Shown here: piece after piece, positions 1 to 11,960 of the stretch | Layout of the letters: each line of letters starts with the position of its first letter | How positions within the stretch are numbered: position 1 is the stretch's first letter | Assembly: GCA_024663395.1 (NCBI GenBank) | Contig: JANFAH010000031.1 | Span: 558,001-622,000 of the forward strand | Length of the DNA stretch: 64,000 bases | From: Pisolithus tinctorius | Lineage: Eukaryota; Basidiomycota; Agaricomycetes; Boletales; Pisolithaceae | Direction: 5' to 3' | Position numbers and translations under genes: made by a program | Notes under the pieces: model-generated | The model's input: only the letters and a program-made list of their open reading frames with translations | Told to the model about the DNA's origin: nothing | Databases searched by the model: none

Positions 1-2375
1 AAGGATGGCTGGTCATCTACATGGATGACCTCCTCATTTTCTCTACCAATCCTGAAGAACATAAATGAAGAACTCATCACATTCTTGAATGAATGAGGGA
101 ACTATCACTCCCTCTCAAACTAGAAAAATGCCATTTCGATCTGACTGAGGTGGAATACCTTGGGATGATTATCAAAGAAAACACCATTGCCATGGACCCC
201 ATCAAAAGTCCAGGGTATTGCCAAATGGCCTGTCCCAAAGAAGGTCAAGGATGTGCAATCCTTTTTAGGGTTTTCCAATTTCTATCAAAGATTCATCCCA
301 TACTATTCAGACATTGCATGACCCCTAATAGACCTTACCGAGAAAATGACTGCTTGGGAATGGTCTAAGAAATGCCAAACTGCCTTTGAACTCCTGAAAC
401 AGATTTTTATGGCACAACTGACCCTTCGAATGCCTGATACCTCTCAGCCATTCATAATAACCACCAATGCATCAAAGTATGCAACTGGAGGTGTTCTCCT
501 CCAAGAAGATTCAAATGGCCAGTGGCAACCCTGCACCTTCATCTCCCAATCATTTAACCCCACAGAAAGAAACTATGACATCTATGACAGAGAACTGTTA
601 GGAGTTATTCATGGATTGAAGTCCTGGAGGCATTACCTCCATGGATCACCATTCCTGGTCAAGGTCTTCACCAACCATAAAAACTTGACCTACTTCAAAG
701 CACCCCAGAACTTGAATTGTTGCCAGGCTCACTGGCTCCTTGATCTTGCAGACTTTGATCTGCAACTTGAATACATTCCTGGCAAGGACCTGGCCACCCC
801 TGATGCACTCTCCTGATGACCTGACCACATTCCTGATGACGATGAAAATAACAAAGGAGTTACCCTCCTCCCACAGACCTTGTTTGTTAATCTCATTGAC
901 ACAAACCTCACTCAGAAAGTCACATCCTCCTCCATGAAGGACCCTGTAGTCCAAATGGCACTTCATGCCATAGAAAATGTTGACATGCCACTCCCATTTA
1001 AACCCCACCTCTCTGATTGGAGATTTGACAATGGGGTGTTGCTCTATAAAGACCAAGTTTATATCCTGGACAACCCCTCCCTCCAACAGACTGTCATGTC
1101 CAACCACCATGACCACCCCTCTGCAGGACACCCTGGTGTCTTGAAAACCCAACAACTCATGTCCTCCAAGTTTTGGTGGCCTGGACTCACTTCTTTGTCC
1201 GAAAAGATGTTGAAGGCTGTGCTACATGCCAGCAAAATAAGGTTAGTACCCACCTGACAACACCACCCCTTACACTGATCCCCTCAACCTCAACCCACCC
1301 TTTCCAACAGATCTCTTGCAATCTCATTACCAATCTTCCCCTTTCTAAGGGTTACAATTCCCTTTTGGTCATGGTAGACCATGGGCTTACAAAGGGGGTA
1401 ATTTTAACACCCATGAAGAAAACCACCTCCACTGTGGACATTGCAACACTCTTTTTCAAGAAGGTCTACTCCTGCTTTGGGTTGTATGACAAAATCATAT
1501 CTGATCAAGGCCCTCAGTTTGCCTCTGCATTTGCAAAAGAACTTGCTTCCCTTCTGGGATACTCTCTTGCCCTGTCAACAGCATACCACCCTCAAACTGA
1601 TGGAGAAACAGAATGCATAAATCAGGAGGTTGAAACATACCTCCACATCTTCTGTCAAAACAACCCTGCCTCATGGGTGGACAACCTCCCAATGGCCAAA
1701 TTTGCACATAACCACTGCCCTCATTCTGTCACCCATCAATCACTGTTCTACCTCATGTACAGGTATGAACCAAAACCCCTTCCATCCCTTATCACAGAAA
1801 CCCACCTTCCTGCCACCAAGTCCAGACTCAAGGAACTCCAAAAGGCTAGGGAGGAAGCCCTTGTGGCACATGACTTGGCCAGAAAAGCTATGAAAGATCA
1901 CTCATCACAACCCTTCACCCTGTTTCAAAAAGGTGATAAAGTTTGGCTAGAAGCACAGGACCTGAAGTGTTCCTATGAAAATAGAAAGATTTCCCCAAAA
2001 CAGGAAGGACCCTTCACTGTCTCCAAAGTCCTATCCCCAATTACTTATCACCTCACAATTCCTCCATGATGGAAGATCCACAATGTCTTCCATACTTCCC
2101 TTCTATCACCCTATCATGAAAACAACGTCCACAGACTGAACTTCCCAGCTCCACTGCCTGACCTGATCAATGAAGAAGAAGAATACAAAGTCAAGGTGAT
2201 AGTCAGCCATAAAAGGTCTGGCCATGGCCATGCCTTTTTAATCAAATGGAAGGGTTACCCTTCATCCAAAAACTTGTGGCAGAAAGAAGCACACCTTGAA
2301 CATGTGGATGATACACTCTCTGCATATAAGAAACACTTCCCAAAGGACTTCCCCCCTCAAAAACTACCCACTTGA
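1..2375 (+). pseudogene. Ty3/gypsy pol remnant: RT, RNase H, integrase, chromodomain
   Basis: The RT active site YMDD is at 18-29. RNase H follows (TNASKYATGGVLLQ near 460-505), then the integrase H2C2 zinc finger (about 1105-1230, ending CATCQQNK), the integrase core (acidic residues near 1378, at SDQGPQF near 1500, and in DGETECINQEVE near 1600) and a chromodomain with the KWKGYP core near 2250-2265. The frame is broken many times: stop codons near 66 and 90, shifts near 200-345, a stop near 815, and one near 2068 between integrase and chromodomain. It cannot make an intact polyprotein. Proteins of this type copy the RNA and insert cDNA; the chromodomain usually steers insertion to marked chromatin. 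Confidence 0.9.
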
Positions 2376-2904
2376 CACTCTACTCACACCATCAGAAAGA
2401 TCACTCTAGAAATGCCCCCTCATCACTACACCTACCCCCATGAACCCTCCTGCTGACACACCCCCTTTGCTCATCACCAATGACAGCCTGCTAGCAATCA
2501 GATGATCACTTCTTACTGACTTTTCATCACTGATCCTGCCATCATCAGTACTGTCTACCACAAAGTTGATGAGAACTCCCCTCTTGACCTGGTCTATCAC
2601 ACTACCATCTAAGCCCTTTGGCTTGAAGAGTTGTCTCACTATGTCAATCAACAGAACCCTCTTCTATCCCCTGCACATACTATACTAAATGAAATCACGT
2701 ATGAGCAGGTTCCCCTGCTTCTCAGACTCTTCAATATTCTTGGAGGCACAGACCTCATTTATAACATCCATCAATACCCCATGTTGATCACACCACCTCC
2801 CCCTGGGTCTTGAAGACCCTCAACTGCAACCTCTCCCCTGGTTTCATCCATGTCATCTTCCCCTCCAACATCATCGCCATCATCCTCCCAGTCATCCCAC
2901 TCTC
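2376..2904 (+). other. Gypsy element tail before the copia insertion
   Basis: No domain is recognised. Composition (C-rich, short open stretches) matches the element's tail after 9086, so I read it as the upstream half of a region between chromodomain and 3' LTR. It ends at the CTCAG target duplication. Confidence 0.5.
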
Positions 2905-2908
2905 TCAG
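2904..2908. repeat. Target-site duplication CTCAG (left)
   Basis: CTCAG immediately precedes the copia LTR here and immediately follows the other LTR at 9081-9085. Confidence 0.95.
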
Positions 2909-3160
2909 TTTTGGAGGATGACAAGCTGCAGGATTGTCAAGTCTATAGAGAGGAATATACTCAGACTTCAAGTTGGTTGAAGCTGAGGTAGGTAAGTAAG
3001 TGTTCCAATATAATGAATGGAAGGAGTCCCACCTCAGACTTCAAGTTGGTTGAAGCTGAGGTGCAGTAAGGAAAAAATAAACTGCTAAGTGTCCGCTTTT
3101 GGATTACGTAATGCTGTGCTCGGTGAACCACAACTAAGGTAAAAGTGATAAACTCCAACA
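2909..3160 (-). repeat. 3' LTR of the copia element
   Basis: 252 bp copy of the LTR at 8830-9080, in the same orientation. Confidence 0.95.
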
Positions 3161-3172
3161 CACCCCTTCAAT
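3161..3172 (-). other. Polypurine tract of the copia element
   Basis: Read on the minus strand, TGAAGGGGTG lies directly before the 3' LTR start TGTTGGAG. Confidence 0.65.
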
Positions 3173-3191
3173 GAGTATAGTCAAGAAGGAA

Positions 3192-6100
3192 TTAAAAGAA
3201 AATAATACCCATAGCTTCAGAGAAATGAACATGCTTCTCCCTAGACACACCCTTAGTCAGCACATCAGCCACCTGGTCACTGGTAGACACATAGTTGATG
3301 ACTACTTCTCCAGAATCCACCTTCTCTTGTATGAAGTGATGACGGATCGCAATATGTTTCGTGCAGTTGTGGAACATTGCATTTCGAGCCAGTGAGATAG
3401 CAGATTGATTGTCGATGAGGAGGGGAGTAGGTTCGTGTGACGACACAGTCTCGAGTTCGAGGACTAGGGTACAAATCCAGATAGCTTCCTTTGTGGCAGT
3501 GCATGCGGCCATGTACTCGGCTTCTGTACTCGAGAGAGCAACAGACAATTGCTTTTTCGATGACCAGCTAACAGCTCCACCAGAAAGGATGAAAGTATAG
3601 CCAGTAACAGAGTGGCGGTCGTTGATATCCGCTGCCCAATCTGCATCTACATACCTGATCACACATGCATTTGAGTCTCACTTATAGGTAAGATGGACAT
3701 CAGGGGTGCATCACAGATAGCGAAAAACACGCTTTAGTGCAGTAGTGTGTTCATGCCCAGGGCATGCGGCATGATGGCTCAACATGCCTACAGTAAAGGC
3801 AAGGTCAGGCCTCGTTGCTAGCATTGCATACATAAGGGCTCTGAGAGCGCCCTGGTATGACTTGGTGTCGGCCTCTGGAATTTCTAGTTTTTCGAGCTTT
3901 AGGTTAGGCTCTATGGGGGTTGTGACAGCTCGCCCCTCGCTCATTCCAAAGCACTCGAGAATATTCTCAACATATATCTTCTGTGAGAGCTGTATGATAC
4001 CTTTATCACGGTCATGAAGTATCTCCATTCCCAAAATCCAATGTGCCTCCCCCAGATCTTTCATCTCATACTCCTGTGAGAGCTGAGCCTTGACACGCTC
4101 AATAGTCATGCAGCACTTTGAGAGTATTAGCTTGTCATCTACATAGACAGCAACAACAATTAGTATGCTGTTCTCGACTTTGAAGAAGAGGCTATGGTTG
4201 GCCTGGCTTTGAGTGAAGCCCAGGGATTCGAAAACAGTCCGAAGACGAGAGTACCATGACTTGGGGGCCTGTTTAAGGCCATAGAGCACTTGTAGCAGCC
4301 ACCAGACTTTGTTGCTGTCAGGAGGCAAGCCCAGAGGGGGGCGAAGGTATATTTCTTCATCTAATAGTCCATTTAGGAATGCGGATTTAACATCCATCTG
4401 ATGAATTTTGAGATTATACTTAGCGGCAAGTGCCAGGAGTATGTGGATGGTTGTGAACTTGGTGACAGTGTAGGGAGTAGTATACTCCCTGAGGCCAAAA
4501 TAGGGATGCCAACACCAAAATTCTGCCGTTACCAAAGTTGACCCCTATCAAAGTTCCATGTCTGTTGTCTTTGGAATTATTGCATCAGCCTCGTGCATCA
4601 GCCTCGTGCACCACCTTGCCCATTGATTCCATCAATAACACACACCAGTCATCATCCCGGAATTCCGTGTCAACATCAACCTGACACACGTCTATCCAGA
4701 ATTCCACAGTTGTGTCGCCTCAACCTCTGCCTCACCACATAGCCAGGAAATCACGCAGATCATCAGTAAAAACTCTGGTTACCTCTCTCGCTCTTCTCCT
4801 GCAAACCTTTCTCTGCAATGCAAGTACCCCCTTGCATCTACAGCCTCTATCCTTCATGCACTCCACAGTACAATGTACACTTGTCCTGCCAGAAGATACC
4901 CATCTTTTCCCATTTGTTTTTCTTGGTTACTACTTAACAGTTTGTCTTCACATGATTCTGTATGGCTTTGACGTCTGACATGTCGCCCTCTTTGTTTTTC
5001 GGAATTTTGCTTTACCCGCCCCACATTTCTCCAATCAGTACCTTACTATCCATGTACTATATAAGTCCGCCTTAGAGACAAAAAAGAATCATCTTTTGGG
5101 GACTCACCACCCATGTCATATGCGAGTCTAAGGTGTTCTAAGTGCCCTTGCATCCTCTGTGTTTGCTGTGTACCTGTGTCTTTGCATCATCTGCGTCTAC
5201 TGTGTCTCCTGTGTCTTTGTGTCCTTGGTCTGCTAGTTCCTCATTTCCCCTCTCGTGCGCCTAATTTGTCTCAGGGTTTCTTTGTCGGGTCAAGATTGTC
5301 ACTCGGAATTTCAAAAGCAAGCCTAATCCTACCTACAACTCTGCGGAATTAAATTCCATGCCTTACATTCGACTCCTTGACCGACTCTACCATCATATTA
5401 TACATCTCCTTCCATCTCAGCACCCCTTGGGTCGAGCCTAGGGACTTCCCTACAGCTTTCCCCAGTTCGCATGCTACCCAGAGGTAGTGTCCCACAACAG
5501 GTGCAAACATCTCGGTGTAGTCGATCCCGTGTACCTGTGTAAAGCCTTTGGCTACCAAACAAGCCTTGTACCTCTCAATTTCACCAGTTGGCCCTTGCTT
5601 GATCTTGTAGACCCATTTCGAGTCAATCAGTTTATGGCCAGGAGGCAGGGCAACTTCCTTGTACAGTCCGATGGACTTAAAGGTCTGTAATTCGTCAATC
5701 ATCGCAGCATACCACTGATCTGCATCGGTGCATCACATTGCATCGTTGAACAAGCGAGGTTCGTTGTCATGTGTTGTGGATGCTTTGTAAGCCACTTCCT
5801 CATTCGTCTCAGCCACCTCAGCCTTGCTGTTGCCACACGCATGCTCTTGCTCTTGAGTGACTTTGTCGATGGGGCTTCCACCCTCACTCTCTGCACCTGA
5901 ACCCTCTGGCACCTCAAGCCATTGACTAGGTAAGGTTGTCCTGTCATAGGAATTGACGAAAAAACAATAATCATCATCTCTAGGTGGCGCTTTTCGTGTT
6001 CTGGTGGACCTGTGGGTCTCTCAAGGTGGAATTGGAGTTGGATAGGGCTGCGGGGGTGTCACTTTATGCATGGTAGGTTTCGGCATCGTCCTAGCTCGCT

Positions 6101-8756
6101 TTACTGATGGTTTTGAGGCCGTTTCAAGCGCCTTTTTAGGACTCTGGCCACTTCCTGGCATGTTACCCTCCGAGTGCTGTGGGGAATGATCTACCATTGA
6201 TCCTGAGTGATCAGGTGCATTGTTTGACTCAATTTTGACCTCATGGACGATGTCTTCACTCTCTCCCTCACTAGACTTGAGATCCCCATCATCAGACTCC
6301 ATGTGAGCACAGTCTTCCATGCCCAAAGCCCTGATGGTATCTAGGTGCGACATATTGCCCTTTTGGGCATTCCCTCTTATGTCCACTGGTTTACTAACCA
6401 TGGTTGCAGGATCTTTTTCTATCTGGATGTGATCTAGGCCCACCACTGTGCTTCCCTCATCAAACACTACATCCTGGGATTTGAAGACACAACCAGTGGG
6501 CTGGTGTAAGCATAGGTACACTTTCTTGTTCTCCGCAAAGCCCAGATGAATGCATTCTAAGGACTTTGCATCTAGCTTCTTTCTTTTTTCCTCAGGTATA
6601 TGTACATGTGCAGTGCAGCCAAAGGTTCGGATATGGGCCAGCGATGGCTTAATCCCTGTAAAGGCTTCATATGGTGTGACATCCTTGGAGATAGCACGGG
6701 TTGGTGATCAGTTGATTAGGTAGGCCACATACTGGATAGCATCCCCCCAATATTTATTTGGCAGTCCAGTGTCTTTTAGCATCACCTGCACACTTTCAAC
6801 AAGTGTGCGGTTCATCCACTCAGCAACACCATTCTCCTGTGGGGTATAGGCATTTGTCTTCTCATGGTGGACCCCTTTCAACTTGAGGTAGGCCTTGAAC
6901 TCATCTGAGCCATACTCCCCACCTCCATCACTCTGAAAATAATTTGCTTTTTTGCCAGTCTCGACTTCAGCTCGAGCGAGGTAGTCTTTCACTGAGGGGA
7001 AGACTTTGTCCTTGGATTTTATTAGTTTAACCACAAGGTGGTGTGAGTGAGCATCAATGAAGGTTACGAAGTAGCGGTGTCCAGTTCAGGCTGTAGTCTC
7101 CATGGGGCCACATACATCAGAGTATGTCCAGTAGAGCACTGTTGGGCTTTCAACATTTGACTTGATGGGTATCACCTTACAGTGTTGCTTCCCTTCGAGG
7201 CAAGGTTGGCATACTGAGTTCGAGTCCTCAGTGCTGGTAAGCTCCATGCCTTCAACCATTCCTGCTTTAACCAGTTTAAGCACAGATTTTATATTTGCAT
7301 GCCCAAGTCGTCGATGCCACAAGTCAAGTGTGGCTACAGACTTTGGTGCTGCAGCTGTGAGTGCCGGGAAGGTAAGAGTAGGGTCAAGTAGTGGAGATGG
7401 TCCTTGTATGACAAGTTCTCCATGACTCAGAGAGTGAGTCCTTGCTGCTAGGATGTAGAGTGAGCCTTGGCGATGACCCACACCTACAGTGTCTGTACCA
7501 TCAGTGATTGAGCATGTTCCACCCATGAAGGTGACCTGGACATTTCTAGTGGCAAGGTATGCCACCGAGAGGAGGTTTGCGCTGAGGTCTGGAACAAAAT
7601 AGACCTTCTGTAGTAGGATTCTACTGGTCTTCCTATTTGGGAGATCCATACAAAGTTCGATCTGTCCGATGGCAGTAGCAGGAATTGTGCTTCCATTTCC
7701 AACAATTACAGGCTGCGGGGGTGAGAGCATCTTTAGCGAAGTGAACCATTTCCGCTGACAGCACATATTCACAGAGGCACCGGAGTCAATGACCCAGTGC
7801 ATGTGTAGATTCTCGCCATTGTCAGTGGCCATGAAGAGACGTAGAGCACTGTCTTCAGCAGGTGAGATGCACGTGACTTTAGCAACAAGTTTGTCCTCCT
7901 TAGGCTTATCCTTTTCAGCCTGTGATGGGGACTTGGCTGCCTCATCAGCCTTCTTCTTGTAGCAGTCATCTTTGACATGGTTCGTCTTCTTGCAATAGCC
8001 ACAAGCCTTTTTCTTTTTCTTGTCATTCCTCTTTCCCTTTTTGTTAGGGGTCTTTGTTACAAGGGCAGTTTGTGCTGAAGAGGTGTGGCAAGACTTCTCT
8101 TCTATCAAGACTTGGGAAATGACAGAGTCCAGAGTTAGTTTCTCATCAGACAACATGAGTATAGTGCGAAGGGTTGAGTACGAGGTTGGAAGGGAGATGA
8201 CCATGGCTATGGCAACAAGAGAGTCTTTGAGGGGCTGTCCAAGAGACTTTAGGATTGTTGCCTTCTGCCACATGGCATTAAGCTGCATCTCCATCAAGAC
8301 ATCATCTGCTAGGGTACCACAAAATAGTTCGCTGATAAGGTAGGCTATCGTTTGTTTCCCTTTGCCTTCATAGCACTCGCATAGCTTTTTCCAGACTTCT
8401 GCTGCCATCATGGCATGCAGAACACCACTAAGTGGGTCATCCTTTAGAGTAAGCGTGATTTGAGCCCTTGCTTCTTTATCCTTGTAGTGCCAGTCTGCAC
8501 ATGCAACTGGATCAGCTGCTGCATCAGGTGCCTTCAACTTTCCTTCTACGAGCTCCCAAAGTCCACAGACATCTAGGATCATCATAATTCGGTACTTCCA
8601 CGTCTGGAAGTTCAAACCATTGTCTTTGAGGGACGGTATGTCATAGAGTCAACTGGAGGCTTGAGTAGCTTTACCTGAAGGTGTAGTAGAGGTTACTGTT
8701 GAGGCAGAGACCGGGACCTTTGAGGGACCAGAAGTGGATGCTGATGGACCAGACAT
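3192..8756 (-). pseudogene. Copia gag-pol, broken
   Basis: Read on the minus strand from ATG at 8756: a UBN2-type Gag with a stop near 8648, zinc knuckle CGYCKKTNHVKDDC, protease HWVIDSGAS, and the pre-integrase motif LWHRRLGHANIKS. A stop at 7086 interrupts the integrase start. The integrase core (SDGGGEYGSDEF, then YTPQENGVAEWMNR) follows at 6708-7034, then RT to FAPV near 5507. The RT resumes after the inserted LTR (QMDVKSAFLNG, then YVDD near 4140), and RNase H (DADWAADINDRHS) runs to 3192. At least four stops or shifts plus the insertion make it non-functional. Confidence 0.9.
4469..5496 (+). mobile_element. Probable solo LTR inserted in the copia RT
   Basis: This block interrupts the copia RT exactly between FAPV and TKFTT, two parts normally adjacent. 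It begins TGTAGGG and ends CCCACA, an inverted-end TG...CA pair, and is flanked on both sides by ACAG (4465-4468 and 5497-5500). A TATA-like TATATAAG at 5058-5065 favours plus orientation. It has no coding domain. 1028 bp is long but acceptable for an LTR; a small non-LTR insertion is the alternative. Confidence 0.7.
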
Positions 8757-8811
8757 AGTAGACACTTTGTACCAGACTTGACATGTTCAATTTTCCTAGG
8801 ATTAGAACTCG

Positions 8812-8829
8812 CAAGTGGGGCTCATAACC
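8812..8829 (-). other. Probable primer-binding site of the copia element
   Basis: Directly inside the 5' LTR the minus strand reads GGTTATGAGCCCC. This is similar to the half-tRNA primer sites of copia elements, but I cannot assign the tRNA. Confidence 0.4.
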
Positions 8830-9080
8830 TTTTGGAGGATGACAAGCTGCAGGATTGTCAAGTCTATAGAGAGGAATATACTCAGACTTCAAGTTGGTTG
8901 AAGCTGAGGTAGGTAAGTAAGTGTTCCAATATAATGAATGGAAGGAGTCCCACCTCAGACTTCAAGTTGGTTGAAGCTGAGGTGCAGTAAGGAAAAATAA
9001 ACTGCTAAGTGTCCGCTTTTGGATTATGTAATGCTGTGCTCGGTGAACCACAACTAAGGTAAAAGTGATAAACTCCAACA
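8830..9080 (-). repeat. 5' LTR of the copia element
   Basis: 251 bp. On the minus strand it begins TGTTGGAG and ends CTCCAAAA, near-inverted termini. It matches 2909-3160 except for a C/T difference and one A fewer in a poly-A run. An internal direct repeat (ACCTCAGACTTCAAGTTGG-like, read on plus) occurs twice in each LTR. Confidence 0.95.
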
Positions 9081-9085
9081 CTCAG
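9081..9085. repeat. Target-site duplication CTCAG (right)
   Basis: Partner of 2904-2908; five bases as expected for a Ty1/copia integrase. Confidence 0.95.
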
Positions 9086-9215
9086 AAGAGCTGACAGACC
9101 CTGGGCCTGCTGCCTGTCTGGCCCTAACCCCCAACCTTGCAAGTCTCATGACTCCCCATCTGAAGTAGACCCCAAGACCACTTTTGGTGTCTCTAGAGAT
9201 GAACTTGACTACACC

Positions 9216-9590
9216 TTGAACATCGTCAAGACTCTTGCCCAGTTACCACCATCCCCTGTGCTGAATGCACTTGCTGAAGCTGATCATCCTCTTACCCCTT
9301 CTGATCCATGTTATCATCAGACTTGTTATGTCTGCTGCTGTCTTGAGCATGTCCATGTCAATTGTGGACTCTACAAATGTCCACTCTGTCACACCACTCG
9401 TCCTGGACATACCCAGGCTCAATGCCCATCCTTGCGCCCTCACCACCTGCTACAAGAAAGAATTGCCACCCCTGGTGTGGTAGATGATCATACCCTCATT
9501 GGGAGCGAGGACAACAACCTATATGACAATAATTTTGACTTCGACAACTCCACCATCAGCAATATGACCAGAGAACCTTACAGAGAGTAG
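9216..9590 (+). CDS. Gypsy tail ORF with zinc-knuckle-like motif
   Basis: This 124-codon frame lies between the chromodomain and the 3' LTR of the outer gypsy element, just after the copia insertion. It carries a Cys/His cluster with CPLCHTTRPGHTQAQC, that is CX2CX6HX4C, preceded by CYVCCC. This resembles retroelement zinc knuckles but the spacing differs from the usual CX2CX4HX4C. The C-terminal half is rich in Asp and Asn. It may be the end of the long polyprotein or a separate downstream frame. Its original start probably lay upstream of the copia insertion, so this is likely a fragment. Role unknown; nucleic-acid binding is inferred from the motif only. Confidence 0.45.
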   Translation: MNIVKTLAQLPPSPVLNALAEADHPLTPSDPCYHQTCYVCCCLEHVHVNCGLYKCPLCHTTRPGHTQAQCPSLRPHHLLQERIATPGVVDDHTLIGSEDNNLYDNNFDFDNSTISNMTREPYRE

Positions 9591-9615
9591 TTGAAGTCAG
9601 GGACTTCAATGCTTA

Positions 9616-9625
9616 GAAGGGGGGT
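9616..9625 (+). other. Polypurine tract of the gypsy element
   Basis: A purine run (agaaggggggt) lies directly before TGTTAC at 9628. This is the usual plus-strand primer site next to a 3' LTR. Confidence 0.7.
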
Positions 9626-9627
9626 AA

Positions 9628-9995
9628 TGTTACATTTCACCCCTGTTTTTCCTCTTTTCACTGTATGATTACCTTGTGTTTGATCCATTGGACCATCTTT
9701 TCTTTTAAAGCTGTCTTCTCTCTGATCCAATGGCTTTCTATTTCTACCACTAGTGTTATTCACTTCTTACATGCTTAGGACATGTGTCGCTATTGTTCAA
9801 CCAATAGCATAGTTACCTCATTACATGCAGACACCTCATGGTCCATTTCCTTGTAGTATTTAGCCTGCTGGCTCAAGTCTTGGAACCCCAGACTTGAGCT
9901 GCTCAATCACACACAGTGTTCTCTCAGAACTTCACCCTCAGTGTCCCTAACCCAGACCACTCTTACAGGCATTGACTAAATCCTTTGTCATTTAC
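9628..9995 (+). repeat. 3' LTR of the gypsy element (3' end approximate)
   Basis: It starts TGTTACATTTCAC right after the polypurine tract. The 3' border is placed near 9995 (ATTTACA) only by the TG...CA rule, because no second copy is in the window. Confidence 0.55.
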
Positions 9996-11175
9996 AAAGG
10001 TTACTGCAGCTGTTGCTCAGTAGAAACCAATTGTCTGCATCTGAGCTCTCCCTACATCTTGACTTTGGTCAAGCATAACAGTTCTTCTCACAATGTCTTC
10101 CTGGGCAGTTCTAATCATAGAAGTGACTTCCACTTCTGAGAAGGTCCTTCTGGCATCTGTTGGCATTTCAGGGGCTGACTCATCATGACCTAACTCCATT
10201 CCAGACATTTCTGGTTCCTTGTTATTTTCATTTAAGGCTGATCCAAGATCTGTGGAGACCAATAAGTTGTCTTCCTCTTCAGAACTTGGGACAACCTCTG
10301 TCTTGCAATATCAGGACTGAAAAGCAGTGGTTGGGTGTGGGGGTAGAGGCAGCTTGACTCCAAGACCTCTTCCAAACAGTCCTCTAGGGTGAGGAAGTGG
10401 TACAAGGGGTTTACAAGAGGGTGAAGACACTTTGATGGGAAGTGTGAATGAAGGCTGAGGGAGGGATTACAACCCAAAGGTAACCTGTCAGTGTAGGGGT
10501 GATCTAGGGAGGATTTTACAGCCTAGTGGCTACCTGTAGATTGAATGGATTTGATTAAGATAAGATGGGTGTAGTTCCATATTTGATAGTGCAAAGGAAC
10601 TACACAAGCAAGAAGTCTTGAGACTGTCAAGCTCTGTAAAATCTGCAAGAGTTTTTCACTTTTGTTATGCTCTGACACAGTGACTTCATCAAATGGACTA
10701 GGCACAAAGCAGAAGAGAGACACACTGCAGGCTGAACTTGTCATAACCACTATGGATTGTCAAGCAATGCTGACTTCAGTAGACTCCTTTGGGAAGGAAG
10801 ACCTTTCCAACACTAAGGGGATGAGAAGAGAGCAAAAGTATGGGGATTTGCAAGGTAGCAAAAAATTGAGGATACAGAGTACAGTAGCTCTACTTATATA
10901 CCCTCCTGGGGTGTACAATGACTCTGTATATAGTAGATTGCTGTGGACAGTAAACAATGAAATAGAAATGAGTCAGGATGACTCAGTAGTAAGGAAACAA
11001 GGCCCAAACCAGCTGCACAATCAGGCATAGCAAGGGGGCAATACTGATGGTGAGGAACAGGACAGGATGACCAACTGTACAAGTATAAATGAGGAACAGG
11101 TGAGGGGAAACATACAAGCAAGCAATCAAAGTGCAGTGACAATGCTGCACAGGTTCTAGACCACAACCAACCTCT

Positions 11176-11295
11176 TCCATGGATGGTGGACAACCCAGAC
11201 CACTGCCCATGTGGTGGTGATGACAACAGCAATGATCTGGAATGTAAGTGTCATGTGACCAAAAACAGAAAGGGGTCAGTTCAAGTTGTAACAGT
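11176..11295 (+). repeat. Diverged direct repeat, copy 1
   Basis: CTTCCATGGATG...GATGACAACAGCAAT...CAAGTTGTAACAG matches 11820-11960 in order, with many substitutions and small gaps. Confidence 0.6.
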
Positions 11296-11304
11296 GACAC
11301 CATA

Positions 11305-11700
11305 AATGATATTACTCCCAGGCCTGTCCATATGTTGCCAACTTTGTATTCTAATCATAGATGGGCCTGTCTTTATGTTGTGACCCTCTCCATGATATGA
11401 TAGGTGGGCCCATCTTGATGTTGCAACAGGGGTGTAACCCACCATGGATGGGCCTGTCCATGTCTTACAGTAGCTCAGTATACTTAATTGAACACAGGCC
11501 TGTCTAAATGCTTCAGCATCCTTACCCACCATGGGCCCTCCCATATGTTGTGGTAATGTGCTTACAGGCCCATACATATGTTGCTCTCACTCTAGTCCCT
11601 TGGGCCTGTCCATGTGTACCAGCTAATCTATTCAGGCAGGCCCATCTCAGGGTCTATATAAGTGTTGGTATTTTGGCACACAGGCCACCCATGTGTTGTG
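11305..11700 (+). repeat. Degenerate minisatellite-like repeat
   Basis: The motif GGCCTGTCCATATGTTG and variants (GGGCCCATCTTGATGTTGC, AGGCCCATACATATGTTGC) recur about ten times at irregular 35-60 bp spacing. Copies begin near 11312, 11367, 11407, 11450, 11497, 11532, 11565, 11606, 11638 and 11682. Confidence 0.6.
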
Positions 11701-11819
11701 ACTAAGTGTAACTACACTATGTGTAGAATGAAAACCAAGTAAAACAAACAAAATAAACCAATTCCCCTAGTAGGGAAATTACATTCCCTACAGCAAAGAT
11801 GCTGCAGAACTTCTCTAGA

Positions 11820-11960
11820 GTTCCATGGATGATGGTGCATGACCCAGATTGCAGGCCAGATGATGACAACGATGACAGCAATAGTCTGGAATCCAAGAGT
11901 TGTGAAGACATATGTATCATGCAACCAAAAATGGTAAAGGGGCAGCTCAAGGTGTAACAG
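11820..11960 (+). repeat. Diverged direct repeat, copy 2
   Basis: Second copy of the block at 11176-11295; it ends CAAGGTGTAACAG after AAAGGGG. Confidence 0.6.

Larger units (their letters stand above)
2909..9080 (-). mobile_element. Complete Ty1/copia element nested in the gypsy element
   Basis: It is bounded by two nearly identical LTRs (252 and 251 bp) and a perfect 5 bp target duplication. On the minus strand the order is gag, zinc knuckle, protease, integrase, RT, RNase H; integrase before RT defines Ty1/copia. The LTRs differ by about one substitution and one indel, so insertion is fairly recent, yet the coding part has several lesions. It also carries a secondary insertion at 4469-5496. 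Confidence 0.95.
1..9995 (+). mobile_element. Ty3/gypsy chromodomain retrotransposon, 5' end outside window
   Basis: The element enters the window inside its reverse transcriptase and runs through RNase H, integrase and a chromodomain (to 2375). A tail follows (2376-2904), is interrupted by the copia element, resumes at 9086, and ends with a polypurine tract and 3' LTR from 9628. The order RT-RNase H-integrase-chromodomain is that of chromoviruses. Removing 2909-9080 and one CTCAG copy restores a continuous tail. The 3' end of the LTR is not fixed because the 5' LTR lies outside the window. Confidence 0.85.
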
